The position numbers were made by a program, and so were the translations under genes. The notes under the pieces are model-generated. The model saw only the letters and a list, made by a program, of their open reading frames with translations, made no database searches and was not told the DNA's origin. A stretch of 64,000 nt of DNA from Fumia sp045645505 (GTDB lineage Bacteria > Bacillota > Clostridia > Oscillospirales > Ruminococcaceae), in NCBI GenBank assembly GCA_045645505.1, contig JAZRIW010000004.1, positions 37,934 through 101,933 on the forward strand. Reading direction: 5' to 3'. Position 1 is the first letter of the stretch. Every line of letters begins with the position of its first letter. Of this stretch, positions 7,538 to 15,660 are shown one piece after another.

Positions 7538-8521
7538 TTAACTTTCTCCCTGCGCATTCTGAATAAAAAACTCCCTTTTTAAAAGCTCATAAGAGATAAG
7601 CTTTTTTGTATCTAAATTCTCATTAAAAAGCGAGACACCGCAGATATTTAAATTTTTATAAGTTGTATAATAATATATCCCCTTATCGGTATTACAGCAA
7701 GAGGTATAATGAGTAATCTCATAGTCATTTCCTACCTTTACAGCACCCCTTATCTGATATACCGAATAAAGAATACTGAAAAACTGACTCACTTTTTCTT
7801 CTTCATTTCCGTAAAACTCAGCATTGAGATTTAAAAAGCTTGTCTTTACAAATCTTGACGCACTCGACAAATCGCCCGGAAGTCCTAACCCACCCATACC
7901 CCTTGAATAAGACTTTAAATCGACCTTATCGGAAAAAAGATTTTTTATCTCCTTTGAAGTAACCGACATATAATTATTAAGATTAAACATCTGCACATCA
8001 AAAGGTGGATTATTGGTCAAAACCCCAACGGGATTTTCAAACACCAAAAGCCCCTTTTCAGTCTGCTCAACCACCACCGATTTAAATTTATCCGCAACAA
8101 TAAAATGAAGCGGCGACGGTTTAAATTTATCACTAAAAGCCTCATTTGTTATATTTATTTTTAAGATAAGTTTGCACGCCTCATCTACCGACTTGCATTG
8201 TGCCAGTAAAAAAGGAATAAACTCAAACGAAGCGACATTGTAAAAAGAATCAATTTTCCCTTTATACTTTGCATTATAAGGGAAATTAAGCCCCGCAACA
8301 CTTAACCCCATTTCGTTGGTTGCATCAAAATAAAGTGGGAAATTATCACATAAAATGCCCATTCCGATTATAGCGAAATGCTTTTTAAATGTCATACCAT
8401 TTTTAAAAGAAAACTCAAAAAGCCTCGGAGTAATAATAATCTTTTCCCCAAAGGGAAATTCATAATCGAGATTTCTCCCAAAATAATTATCACCATGGGT
8501 AACAGAAATTGCAGTACACAT
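7538..8521 (-). CDS. Choloylglycine hydrolase family (bile salt hydrolase / penicillin V acylase)
   Basis: A 327-residue Ntn-hydrolase. The nucleophile is Cys2, exposed after Met removal (start MCTAIS). The other family catalytic residues are present: Arg16 and Asp19 (GRNLDY), Asn79 (AGLNF), Asn170/171 (LTNNPPF) and Arg223 (SSASRFV). The segment GLGLPGDLSSASRF is diagnostic of bile salt hydrolases and penicillin V acylases, which cleave the amide of glyco- or tauro-conjugated bile acids or related N-acyl amides. No signal peptide is seen, so the enzyme is cytoplasmic. It suggests life in an animal gut; substrate preference needs an assay. The ribosome binding site is AAGGAG, 7 bases upstream. 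Confidence 0.88.
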   Translation of the reverse strand: MCTAISVTHGDNYFGRNLDYEFPFGEKIIITPRLFEFSFKNGMTFKKHFAIIGMGILCDNFPLYFDATNEMGLSVAGLNFPYNAKYKGKIDSFYNVASFEFIPFLLAQCKSVDEACKLILKINITNEAFSDKFKPSPLHFIVADKFKSVVVEQTEKGLLVFENPVGVLTNNPPFDVQMFNLNNYMSVTSKEIKNLFSDKVDLKSYSRGMGGLGLPGDLSSASRFVKTSFLNLNAEFYGNEEEKVSQFFSILYSVYQIRGAVKVGNDYEITHYTSCCNTDKGIYYYTTYKNLNICGVSLFNENLDTKKLISYELLKREFFIQNAQGES

Positions 8522-8540
8522 AAAAATCTCCTTAAATTAA

Positions 8541-8573
8541 GCGATGTACTCTTACGAGTACACCGCCTTTTTT
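8541..8573. terminator. Inverted repeat with T-run between bile-salt-hydrolase-like and DUF378 genes
   Basis: 11-base arms GCGATGTACTC / GAGTACACCGC (one mismatch) around TTAC. CTTTTTT follows on the plus strand and a shorter TTAATTT on the minus strand. It lies between two minus-strand genes, so it may only attenuate DUF378 transcripts. Confidence 0.5.
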
Positions 8574-8772
8574 AGTCAATCATATCGCTTTTTCTGAAAA
8601 AGAGTGAGATGCAGTAAATTGCCGCAATTCCCACCAAAGCGAAAATAATTCGGCTGAAAACAGCGTCCTGGCCGCCGAAAATCGCCCCCACAATATCAAA
8701 ACCGAATACACCGATACTTCCCCAGTTAAGTCCGCCGATAATAATTAAAGCCAAAGCAATTCTATCTAACAT
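8572..8772 (-). CDS. DUF378 small membrane protein (YuzA-like)
   Basis: 66 residues with two transmembrane helices. The sequence LDRIALALIIIGGLNWGSIGVFGFDIVGAIFGG is the DUF378 hallmark (GGLNWG), followed by the FSRIIFALVGIAAIY helix. These proteins are widespread in Firmicutes and have no known function. The start ATG 8772 has GGAGG about 12 bases upstream. It stands alone. Confidence 0.85.
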   Translation of the reverse strand: MLDRIALALIIIGGLNWGSIGVFGFDIVGAIFGGQDAVFSRIIFALVGIAAIYCISLFFRKSDMID

Positions 8773-8903
8773 TATAAAAGAATCCTCCTTATTTTTTTAA
8801 ATACAAAAATATTTAAAAATTATTTTAATTTTAGTATTAAACCTATTTTAATTTTTATTCATTTGTGGTATTATATTTTATATAATAATTTTAAAGAGGT
8901 AAA

Positions 8904-9500
8904 ATGAATATGACAAATGAACAGAAAATAATCCTTTTGATATTGGCCGCCATTGTTTTAATCTTAGCTTTTTTCATCATAAAAAGCAAAGTAACACCGG
9001 GGAATAAAAAACTTTTATCACTTTTACATAGGTTTGCGCTTATAAGAAGCTTTAAGGTAATTGATGATATAAACCTTCCCCTTTCAGACGAAAAGACTTC
9101 ACATATTGACCATATTCTCATCGGCTTTTTCGGAATAATGGTTATAAATAAATGTGACTTTAACGGAACTGTTTACGGTGATATTCGTGACAAAGAATGG
9201 GTTTCTGTTTTAACTAAAAACAATATCGACAAGAAAACAAGATTTAAAAACCCCATTTCAGAAAACCAGGAATCAGTAGAAGCAATCCGCAAAGTCTTTT
9301 TAAAGGAAAATATTTACAAAATAAATATTGAAAGCTATACTGTTTTCACAAATAAAAAAGCGGCACTTTCCATAAAACCCAATTTACCCATAATGACATT
9401 AAAAGCTTTTAAAAAGCTTATTTCAAAAAGCAAATACTCCGAAACAGGCCCCGTTGATGTTTTAAAAGTTTATGATGCAATCACTAAAAATAAAGCTTAA
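8904..9500 (+). CDS. Membrane-anchored NERD-domain protein
   Basis: A 198-residue protein: one N-terminal transmembrane helix (about residues 8-27) and then a NERD (nuclease-related) domain. The core reads SHIDHILIGFFGIMVINKC, followed by GTVYGDIRDKEW and NPISENQESVEAIRKVF. NERD domains share the DHILI/K-rich core with Holliday-junction-resolvase-like nucleases, and they often occur with helicases, kinases or Zn domains. This one is free-standing. The site AAAGAGG lies 5 bases before ATG 8904. Activity is inferred only. Confidence 0.8.
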   Translation: MNMTNEQKIILLILAAIVLILAFFIIKSKVTPGNKKLLSLLHRFALIRSFKVIDDINLPLSDEKTSHIDHILIGFFGIMVINKCDFNGTVYGDIRDKEWVSVLTKNNIDKKTRFKNPISENQESVEAIRKVFLKENIYKINIESYTVFTNKKAALSIKPNLPIMTLKAFKKLISKSKYSETGPVDVLKVYDAITKNKA

Positions 9501-9505
9501 AAAAA

Positions 9506-9537
9506 GCTCTGAAAGAAATTTCTTTCAGAGCCTTTTT
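9506..9537. terminator. Bidirectional terminator between NERD gene and mtnN
   Basis: A perfect 26-base palindrome at 9506-9531 (GCTCTGAAAGAAA and its complement), preceded by A5 and followed by CTTTTTT. It serves the two converging genes. Confidence 0.9.
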
Positions 9538-10211
9538 TATATCCTCTTAAGCAGTTTTAATACAATTTTTGCAGCGTCATCAGCGGCAAGTTTTTCAAAA
9601 GTATCATAATCCATCTGAGCTGAGTCATCAGCGTTATCCGAAATACATCTGATTACCACAAAAGGCAGTTTGTTTGAAACACAAACGTGAGCTACCGCAC
9701 CGCCTTCCATTTCAATCGCATTGGGATTTATTCTCTTTACAATATCATCTTTCAAATCCTTGTTGTCAATAAACTGGTCACCCGTTGCAATTATTCCGCT
9801 TATGCAATTTATATTTTCGTCTTTACATACATCGTTTACGAGATTAACAAGCTTTTCATCAGCCTTAAATGACTCAAGATTAGGGTAACTGAGTGCCAAT
9901 ATACGTTTATCCATATCGTGATAAAAAATCTCAGTTGAAACCACCACGTCACGCACCTTAACGCCACCTGCACCGCCTGCAATACCGGTATTTATAACAG
10001 CATCGACGTTAAACTTATCAATAAGTATCTGTGCAGACATTGCGGAATTAACCTTTCCGATTCCTGAGCAAACAAGTATAACCTCGGTATTTTCAACGTT
10101 ACCCTCATAAAATGTTCTGCCTGCAATAAGTTTTTCTTCCTTTATTAAAATAAAACTTTTTAAAAGCTCAATTTCAGAACCCATAGCACCGATTATGCCT
10201 ATTCTTTTCAT
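9537..10211 (-). CDS. mtnN: 5'-methylthioadenosine/S-adenosylhomocysteine nucleosidase
   Basis: 224 residues from ATG 10211 (AAGGAAG site 5 bases upstream; the longer reading to 10250 overlaps spoVM and is not conserved). It has the MTAN signatures IGAMGSEIELL (Glu12), NTGIAGG, ATGDQFI, IEMEGGAVAHVC (catalytic-site Glu) and SDNADD (catalytic Asp). The enzyme cleaves adenine from MTA, SAH and 5'-deoxyadenosine, recycling products of SAM-dependent reactions, including those of RlmN. It is the last gene of the yicC-to-spoVM run, 16 bases after spoVM. Confidence 0.93.
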   Translation of the reverse strand: MKRIGIIGAMGSEIELLKSFILIKEEKLIAGRTFYEGNVENTEVILVCSGIGKVNSAMSAQILIDKFNVDAVINTGIAGGAGGVKVRDVVVSTEIFYHDMDKRILALSYPNLESFKADEKLVNLVNDVCKDENINCISGIIATGDQFIDNKDLKDDIVKRINPNAIEMEGGAVAHVCVSNKLPFVVIRCISDNADDSAQMDYDTFEKLAADDAAKIVLKLLKRI

Positions 10212-10227
10212 TTTACTTCCTTTCTTA

Positions 10228-10308
10228 TTAAGACTCCTTTTTAATCCCAAAAATCAGCCTTAAAATGCCCGATATGTATTTAGGACTCTTAATAACAACA
10301 ATTTTCAT
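10228..10308 (-). CDS. spoVM: Stage V sporulation protein M (26 aa)
   Basis: A 26-codon gene: it starts MKIVVIKSPKYISGILRL and closes IFGIKKES. It matches the amphipathic-helix peptide SpoVM of Bacillus (MKFYTIKLPKFLGGIVRAML...), with the same length and the same Pro9, Ile15 and Arg17. SpoVM inserts into the convex outer forespore membrane and anchors the SpoIVA coat platform. The site GGGAG lies about 8 bases before ATG 10308; an in-frame ATG two codons upstream sits too close to it. It lies right after thiN, as in Bacillus. It is direct evidence that this organism, or its recent ancestors, form endospores. Confidence 0.9.
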   Translation of the reverse strand: MKIVVIKSPKYISGILRLIFGIKKES

Positions 10309-10372
10309 ATACATTCTCCCTTTCGAATTAGTGTATTTAAGTATATGCCGAAAGAGAAAATTTTGTTAAATA

Positions 10373-10978
10373 CTATTTTTCTAAAATAACTAAAAGTTTC
10401 CCGTCTTTAACCTCTATAAAAACTTCTTTTGAAACTTTTTTATTGCTTATTCCAATCGGGAAAACGGAAGTAACAGTACCATCGTTAAGTGGATACTCCC
10501 CACCCTTTATCGTTACACCAAAAGCGTCACCGTCATACCCGAAAACGCTTATATACTTACAGTCTTTATCTATACAGATACTTTCGTTTTTTAAAATAAA
10601 CACTTCTTCTTTTTCGCTTATCAAAGTACCTGTTGCACCATTTTCGATTAAAAACAAAAGGGACTGAATATTCGCAACAGTATGGTCAAGCCTTCCGCCA
10701 AGCCCACCGTAAATGATAAACTCCTTATACCCCAAAGAAAGCCCCTTTTTTATGGCAAGTAAAGTATCGGTGTCATCTTTTTTAGTGGGAAATATCAAAG
10801 CATCGTCCGGCACTTTCTTTGTACCTAAAGAATCCATATCGCCGATAATAATATTAGGAGTGATACCTAATTTATCGGTATGGCAAAGTCCACCGTCAGC
10901 GGCAATTATAAAGCCATCGGCAGAAATATAAGAATAATCATTTATCTCTGAAGCAGAAAAAATTATACATTTTTCCAT
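10373..10978 (-). CDS. thiN: Thiamine pyrophosphokinase
   Basis: A 201-residue protein. It shows the TPK catalytic-domain motifs AADGGLCHTDKLG, IIGDMDSLG, TKKDDTDTLLA and GGLGGRLDHTVANIQ, plus the C-terminal beta-rich thiamine-binding part (residues 135-200). It transfers pyrophosphate from ATP to thiamine to make the TPP cofactor in the cytoplasm. It starts one base after the rsgA stop. In Bacillus rpe lies between rsgA and thiN; here it is missing. Confidence 0.92.
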   Translation of the reverse strand: MEKCIIFSASEINDYSYISADGFIIAADGGLCHTDKLGITPNIIIGDMDSLGTKKVPDDALIFPTKKDDTDTLLAIKKGLSLGYKEFIIYGGLGGRLDHTVANIQSLLFLIENGATGTLISEKEEVFILKNESICIDKDCKYISVFGYDGDAFGVTIKGGEYPLNDGTVTSVFPIGISNKKVSKEVFIEVKDGKLLVILEK

Positions 10979-10979
10979 A

Positions 10980-11843
10980 TTATTTTTCCCACTCCTTAAT
11001 TTTAAGTGCCTCTTCGTAAAGAGCTACATAGCTTTCGTGTCTGCTTTTTGCTATTTTATTCTCATCTAAAGCTTTTAAAACCTCGCAACCTTTTTCCACC
11101 CTGTGTGAACAGTCAATAAACTTGCATTTTAAAAGATAATCGCTAAATTCCCTGAAACAATACTCTAAATCCTCTTTTAAAATTCTGTCATACTGGTTAG
11201 GCTCTATACTGCCAAACCCGGGTGAATCGGCAACATATCCGCCATTTTCCAATGGATAAAGCTCAACGTGTCTTGTAGTGTGTTTTCCTCTGCCGAGCTT
11301 TAAACTTATCTCTGCGGTAGCAAGATTCAAATCAGGAAAAAGTCTGTTTAAAAGAGTCGATTTCCCAACCCCCGTATTTCCTACAAAAAGTGTGAGTTTT
11401 CCTTTTAAAAGGCTTTTAATTTCATCCTCATTATCGGTATCGGGATTTGTTAAAATCACTTTAAATCCGGCATTTTTATAGATGTCATAAATCCATTTTC
11501 CGTCTTTTAAATCGGTTTTTGTGATAACAAGCACAGGCTCAATTTTCTTAAATTCACAAACCGCAATAATTTTATCAATCACAAAAAGATTAGGCTCAGG
11601 CTCAGAAGAAGAAATAACCATCAGCACCATATCAATATTTGCAGCAGGTGGTCTTAACATCTCATTTTTACGGGGAAGAATATTGATTACAACATTTTCT
11701 TCAATCTCAACATTATCGCCGACACAAGGACTTATCCCCTGTTTTCTGAAAACACCCTTAGCCTTACATTCAATAATACCATCAGCGGTTTTCACATAGT
11801 AAAAACCGCTTATAGCCTTAATTATCATTCCGTTTTTAATCAT
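10980..11843 (-). CDS. rsgA: Ribosome small-subunit biogenesis GTPase RsgA
   Basis: A 287-residue circularly permuted GTPase. An N-terminal OB fold (residues 1-65) is followed by G4 (VITKTDL, about 105), the P-loop GNTGVGKST (about 160) and G3 (DSPGFG), then the zinc knuckle CKFIDCSHRVEKGC near residue 245. RsgA checks late 30S maturation and is released on GTP hydrolysis. It starts 5 bases after prkC, and PrkC-family kinases are known to phosphorylate it. The ribosome binding site is weak. Confidence 0.93.
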   Translation of the reverse strand: MIKNGMIIKAISGFYYVKTADGIIECKAKGVFRKQGISPCVGDNVEIEENVVINILPRKNEMLRPPAANIDMVLMVISSSEPEPNLFVIDKIIAVCEFKKIEPVLVITKTDLKDGKWIYDIYKNAGFKVILTNPDTDNEDEIKSLLKGKLTLFVGNTGVGKSTLLNRLFPDLNLATAEISLKLGRGKHTTRHVELYPLENGGYVADSPGFGSIEPNQYDRILKEDLEYCFREFSDYLLKCKFIDCSHRVEKGCEVLKALDENKIAKSRHESYVALYEEALKIKEWEK

Positions 11844-11848
11844 AAAGA

Positions 11849-13846
11849 TTACCCTATTTCCGTAGCATCAAAAGGAGAATCGCCTGAATTTTCACTGATA
11901 CCCTCTAATCTGTCGATAATTTCATCAAAATACCCTTGTGTCAGTTGAGAAGTACCCTTATCAAAATCCACCTCATATTCAGCATATTTAACGCCACTCA
12001 GAGCGATAACCACTTTCTGAACACCATTTCCGTTTACAGTCACATTCCAGGTAGGTGACGAGGACGGATCGATACTCTGACTGCCCTTTTCTTCCCCGTT
12101 AACATAAACTGCCATTTTATATTCCTTTGACTTGGAATCAGGTGGGAAGTCAACCCCAATAGTAACCTTTTTATAAAAACCTGAACCGTTGCTGACAGCT
12201 AAAACAATACTGTCACCCTTTTTGATATATTCATTCGCCTCAAGACTCTGGGTGATAACAGTACCGGGTTTTTCACTGCTGTCAACCTCAGAAATGCTGA
12301 CAATAAGTCCTGCCGACTCAAGTTTTACCTTAGCGGTATCGATATTAAGTCCCACAACATTAGGCACCTTTGAAGCAATAGTGGTCTTTAACCTGCTTAC
12401 ATATAAAGTAACCTGTGTGTTCTTTTCAATCTTGGTTTTTGCGGGCGGATCAGTCTTTATAACCTTATCAGGCTCTGTATCCTCAGCATCCTGAGTACGC
12501 ACAACATAGTCAATTCCGCTTTCGTAAAGGATTTCCTCAGCCTCTGAAATATCCTTGCCCACAACGTTTGGAACCTCTAAAATCTTATACCCTTCACTGA
12601 TTTTAATTTTAACAGTACGATTTGCCTTTACAGTAATACCGGGGTGAATATTCTGCGCATAGATAGTCCCCGACGGATATTCATCGGTAAGCTCACGTGC
12701 TTCGATAACAAAGTTAAACTTTTTGTATTCCTTGATATTCTTAACTTCATCATAATTCATTCCCACTAAATCGGGCATAACGATTTCGGGGACCTTTTCA
12801 CTTCTGCCCCAATAGAAAAATCCCATAAGAACAAGAAAAGCTGTAATAATACAAGCAAAAGCAATCCCCGTTAAAATCAAAATAGTAGGACTCTTTTTAA
12901 TGATAATTTCCCTCGAATCATCTAAAGAACTTTCCTTATTTTTAATCTTTTCCACCGAACGATTATAAGACTCGGGGTTTACATTGTCGGTCATATATTT
13001 ATATTCAAATCTGATTGAAGGATTTTCCTTAAACTCCGCAATAGCCGAAAGCATTTCCTTTGCAGAACGATAACGTAAATTCTTATCGCGTTGCATAGCT
13101 TTTTCGACAATATCGCAAAGTCCTGCAGGAACATCGGGATTTTTTAAAGCTATCGGAGTAGCATTCCCTTTCATATGCTGCATAGCGATTCCCTCGGGAG
13201 TTGTGCCGACAAAAGGCATTGTCCCCGTCAGCATCTCATAAAGCAAAATACCGACAGAATAAATATCGCTCTTGGCATCAGCCTCTTTACCGCAAGCCTG
13301 TTCGGGACTGATATAATGAACAGAACCTATTGCCTTATCGTTCATTGAACGTATATCTTCCCTTGCAAACTGTGCAATACCAAAGTCCATAACCTTTATA
13401 GAGCCATCACGCAAAAGCATAATGTTCTGCGACTTAATATCTCTGTGAATTACACCGTGGTCGTGGGCGTGTTCCAATGCTTTTAAAATCTGTGTAGTAA
13501 AATGCAAAGCGTCTTTCCAACGCACCTTACCCTCGTGTCTCACATACTGATTCAAGGTAATTCCGTCGATATATTCCATTACAATATACTGCTCAGCACC
13601 CGTAAAATTAACGTCATAAACCTTTACGATATTCTGTTGGTCGAGCACAGAGATAATTTTAGATTCATTGCGGAAACGACGCACAAACTCATCATTTGCA
13701 AGATATTCCTCTTTTAAAATTTTAACTGCAACCTCTCTGTTTTCAGCTAAATCCCTTGCCTCAAAAACATTTGCCATACCACCGCAGCCGATAAGATTCA
13801 AAAGCTCATAACGGCCGTTTAATTTTTTTCCGATATACTCTTCCAT
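11849..13846 (-). CDS. prkC: Ser/Thr protein kinase with PASTA domains
   Basis: A 665-residue protein. The Hanks-type kinase domain (residues 10-275) shows the glycine loop GCGGMANVFEA, AVKILK lysine, HRDIKSQN catalytic loop and DFGIA. A single transmembrane helix lies near residues 320-345. Three PASTA repeats (about 350-415, 420-490 and 495-560; each starts PxLVG or PNVVG) are followed by a beta-rich C-terminal extension. PASTA domains bind muropeptides and lipid II outside the cell. PrkC tunes wall metabolism and, in spores, triggers germination. It is preceded by its phosphatase. Confidence 0.95.
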   Translation of the reverse strand: MEEYIGKKLNGRYELLNLIGCGGMANVFEARDLAENREVAVKILKEEYLANDEFVRRFRNESKIISVLDQQNIVKVYDVNFTGAEQYIVMEYIDGITLNQYVRHEGKVRWKDALHFTTQILKALEHAHDHGVIHRDIKSQNIMLLRDGSIKVMDFGIAQFAREDIRSMNDKAIGSVHYISPEQACGKEADAKSDIYSVGILLYEMLTGTMPFVGTTPEGIAMQHMKGNATPIALKNPDVPAGLCDIVEKAMQRDKNLRYRSAKEMLSAIAEFKENPSIRFEYKYMTDNVNPESYNRSVEKIKNKESSLDDSREIIIKKSPTILILTGIAFACIITAFLVLMGFFYWGRSEKVPEIVMPDLVGMNYDEVKNIKEYKKFNFVIEARELTDEYPSGTIYAQNIHPGITVKANRTVKIKISEGYKILEVPNVVGKDISEAEEILYESGIDYVVRTQDAEDTEPDKVIKTDPPAKTKIEKNTQVTLYVSRLKTTIASKVPNVVGLNIDTAKVKLESAGLIVSISEVDSSEKPGTVITQSLEANEYIKKGDSIVLAVSNGSGFYKKVTIGVDFPPDSKSKEYKMAVYVNGEEKGSQSIDPSSSPTWNVTVNGNGVQKVVIALSGVKYAEYEVDFDKGTSQLTQGYFDEIIDRLEGISENSGDSPFDATEIG

Positions 13847-13875
13847 AAGTACCTCCCATTTATGCGATATGATAA

Positions 13876-14604
13876 TCAGTTTTCTGCAATTACAACAGTA
13901 ATATTGTCATTTCCCCCGCCCATATTGGCAAGGTCAATAAGGGTTTTCACAGCACTTTCAGCCTGTTTCTGACCTAAAACAAAAGCAATTTCCTCATCAG
14001 TACAGATATTTGAAAGCCCATCACTGCAAAGTAAAAGCTTATCTTCCTTTTGTAGCATAAGGTTAAAGAAATCAACATTCACATCTTTACCGATACCCAA
14101 AGCCCTCGTAATCATATTTTTCTCAGGGTGAGTACGTGCCTGTTCTTTTGTGATAATTCCTTTATCAATAAGCTCCTGAACACGCGAATGGTCCTTTGTA
14201 ACCTGAATCATTGAAGACTTTCTGTAAAGATAAAGTCTGCTGTCACCGACATACGCAACATAAGCCTTTTCATTGATAATGAGAACCAGCACAACCGTTG
14301 TCCCCATTCCTAAAAGCTCAGGATTTTCCTTTGAAATTTCATATATCTTTTTATTTGCTTTGTCAATAGCAGTAAGCATAATCCCTCTTATCATACTTTC
14401 AGGGACCTCTTTTTTAAATGCCGAAACGATATGTTTTGAGATTTCCATTTTGGCAATAGAACTTGCCCTGTCACCCCCGTTTACTCCGCCCATTCCGTCG
14501 CAGACCAGAGCAAACCCCGAATTTTCATTAAGGGCAACTATCTTAAAAACGTCCTGATTTGTTTCTCTTAAAAGACCAATATCAGTTTTACCAACTATCT
14601 TCAT
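13876..14604 (-). CDS. prpC: PP2C-type Ser/Thr protein phosphatase
   Basis: 242 residues from ATG 14604, which overlaps the rlmN stop as ATGA and has GAGGTG about 10 bases upstream. It shows the PPM metal motifs LRETNQD, CDGMGG, GDSRLYLY, CSDGLSN and GGNDNITVV, which hold the two manganese ions. It reverses PrkC phosphorylation. The order prpC-prkC-rsgA is conserved across Firmicutes. Confidence 0.95.
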   Translation of the reverse strand: MKIVGKTDIGLLRETNQDVFKIVALNENSGFALVCDGMGGVNGGDRASSIAKMEISKHIVSAFKKEVPESMIRGIMLTAIDKANKKIYEISKENPELLGMGTTVVLVLIINEKAYVAYVGDSRLYLYRKSSMIQVTKDHSRVQELIDKGIITKEQARTHPEKNMITRALGIGKDVNVDFFNLMLQKEDKLLLCSDGLSNICTDEEIAFVLGQKQAESAVKTLIDLANMGGGNDNITVVIAEN

Positions 14605-15647
14605 AAAGCATTCACCTCTTTTTGCTGTTGTCGTCTGAGCTGTCCGCACGCAGCATCTATATCTGCACCTAAAGTTCTTCTTACGGTAGCATTTATTCCT
14701 TTATCACTTAGCACCTTCTGAAAGGCATAAACCGATTCCTTTAAACTTTTCTCAAAGCCTGCTTCTTTTACATAATTTATGGGTATTAAATTGACATGGC
14801 AAAGCATTCCTTTTAAAAGTTTTGCTAAGCACTCGGCCTCTGATTTTGAATCATTAACCCCTTTAATAAGGGAATATTCATAAGAAATCCTTCTGTTTGT
14901 TTTATCGGTATAATATTTACAAGCCTTTAAAAGCTCATTTATATTATATTTTTTATTCACAGGCATTATTTTACTTCTTGTTTCATCATCGGTAGCGTGT
15001 AACGAAATTGACAAAGTTATCTGCAAATTCATATCAGCAAGGTCATAAATTCTCTGAACAAGTCCGCAGGTTGAAAGCGAAATATGTCTGTGACTTAAGC
15101 AGATGGAATCTTTACTGTTTATAATCTCAAGAAACCTCATAACGTTATCAAAATTGTCAAGAGGCTCACCGATTCCCATAAGTACGATATTTGATATCTT
15201 CTCTCCCGATTCCCTCATAACCGCGTAAACCTGTTCAAGGATCTCCGAAGGTTTAAGGTGCCTTACAAATCCCGCCTTTGTAGAAGCGCAGAACTCACAC
15301 CCCATACGACAACCGACCTGACTTGAAATACAGATACTGTTTCCGTGTTCGTATTTCATCAAAACCGTTTCCACAAACTCACCGTCAGAAAGCTTAAAAA
15401 GGTACTTTTTCGTTCCGTCAAGCTTTGAAACAAGCTTCTTTTCTAAAGTAAAAGACGTTATATAAGCTATTTTTTTAAGCTTCTCTCTTAAAGAATTTGA
15501 AAGATTAGTCATCTCATCAAATGAAAGTACAGTCTTTTGATGCAACCAGGAAAAAATCTGTTTTCCCCTGAATTTCTCTACACCTATTTCGGCGAGAAAA
15601 TTATTAAGTTCATCTAAAGACATTGATTTTATATCAATTCCCGCCAA
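14601..15647 (-). CDS. rlmN: 23S rRNA/tRNA adenine-C2 methyltransferase RlmN
   Basis: A 348-residue radical SAM enzyme. The cluster motif CRMGCEFC lies near residue 112, with the SAM motif MGIGEPLDN after it; the conserved resolving Cys near the C-terminus is in AACGQLRR. It methylates C2 of A2503 of 23S rRNA and of A37 in some tRNAs, producing SAH and 5'-deoxyadenosine, both substrates of the mtnN product in the same run. It is coupled to prpC. Confidence 0.95.
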   Translation of the reverse strand: MAGIDIKSMSLDELNNFLAEIGVEKFRGKQIFSWLHQKTVLSFDEMTNLSNSLREKLKKIAYITSFTLEKKLVSKLDGTKKYLFKLSDGEFVETVLMKYEHGNSICISSQVGCRMGCEFCASTKAGFVRHLKPSEILEQVYAVMRESGEKISNIVLMGIGEPLDNFDNVMRFLEIINSKDSICLSHRHISLSTCGLVQRIYDLADMNLQITLSISLHATDDETRSKIMPVNKKYNINELLKACKYYTDKTNRRISYEYSLIKGVNDSKSEAECLAKLLKGMLCHVNLIPINYVKEAGFEKSLKESVYAFQKVLSDKGINATVRRTLGADIDAACGQLRRQQQKEVNAL

Positions 15648-15660
15648 AATGCCAACTCCT

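Noticed and set aside
7529..7556. GCGCAG...CTGCGC inverted repeat at the end of the bile-salt-hydrolase-like gene as a terminator
   Set aside because: The stem is bulged and only TTT follows, so terminator function is not convincing.
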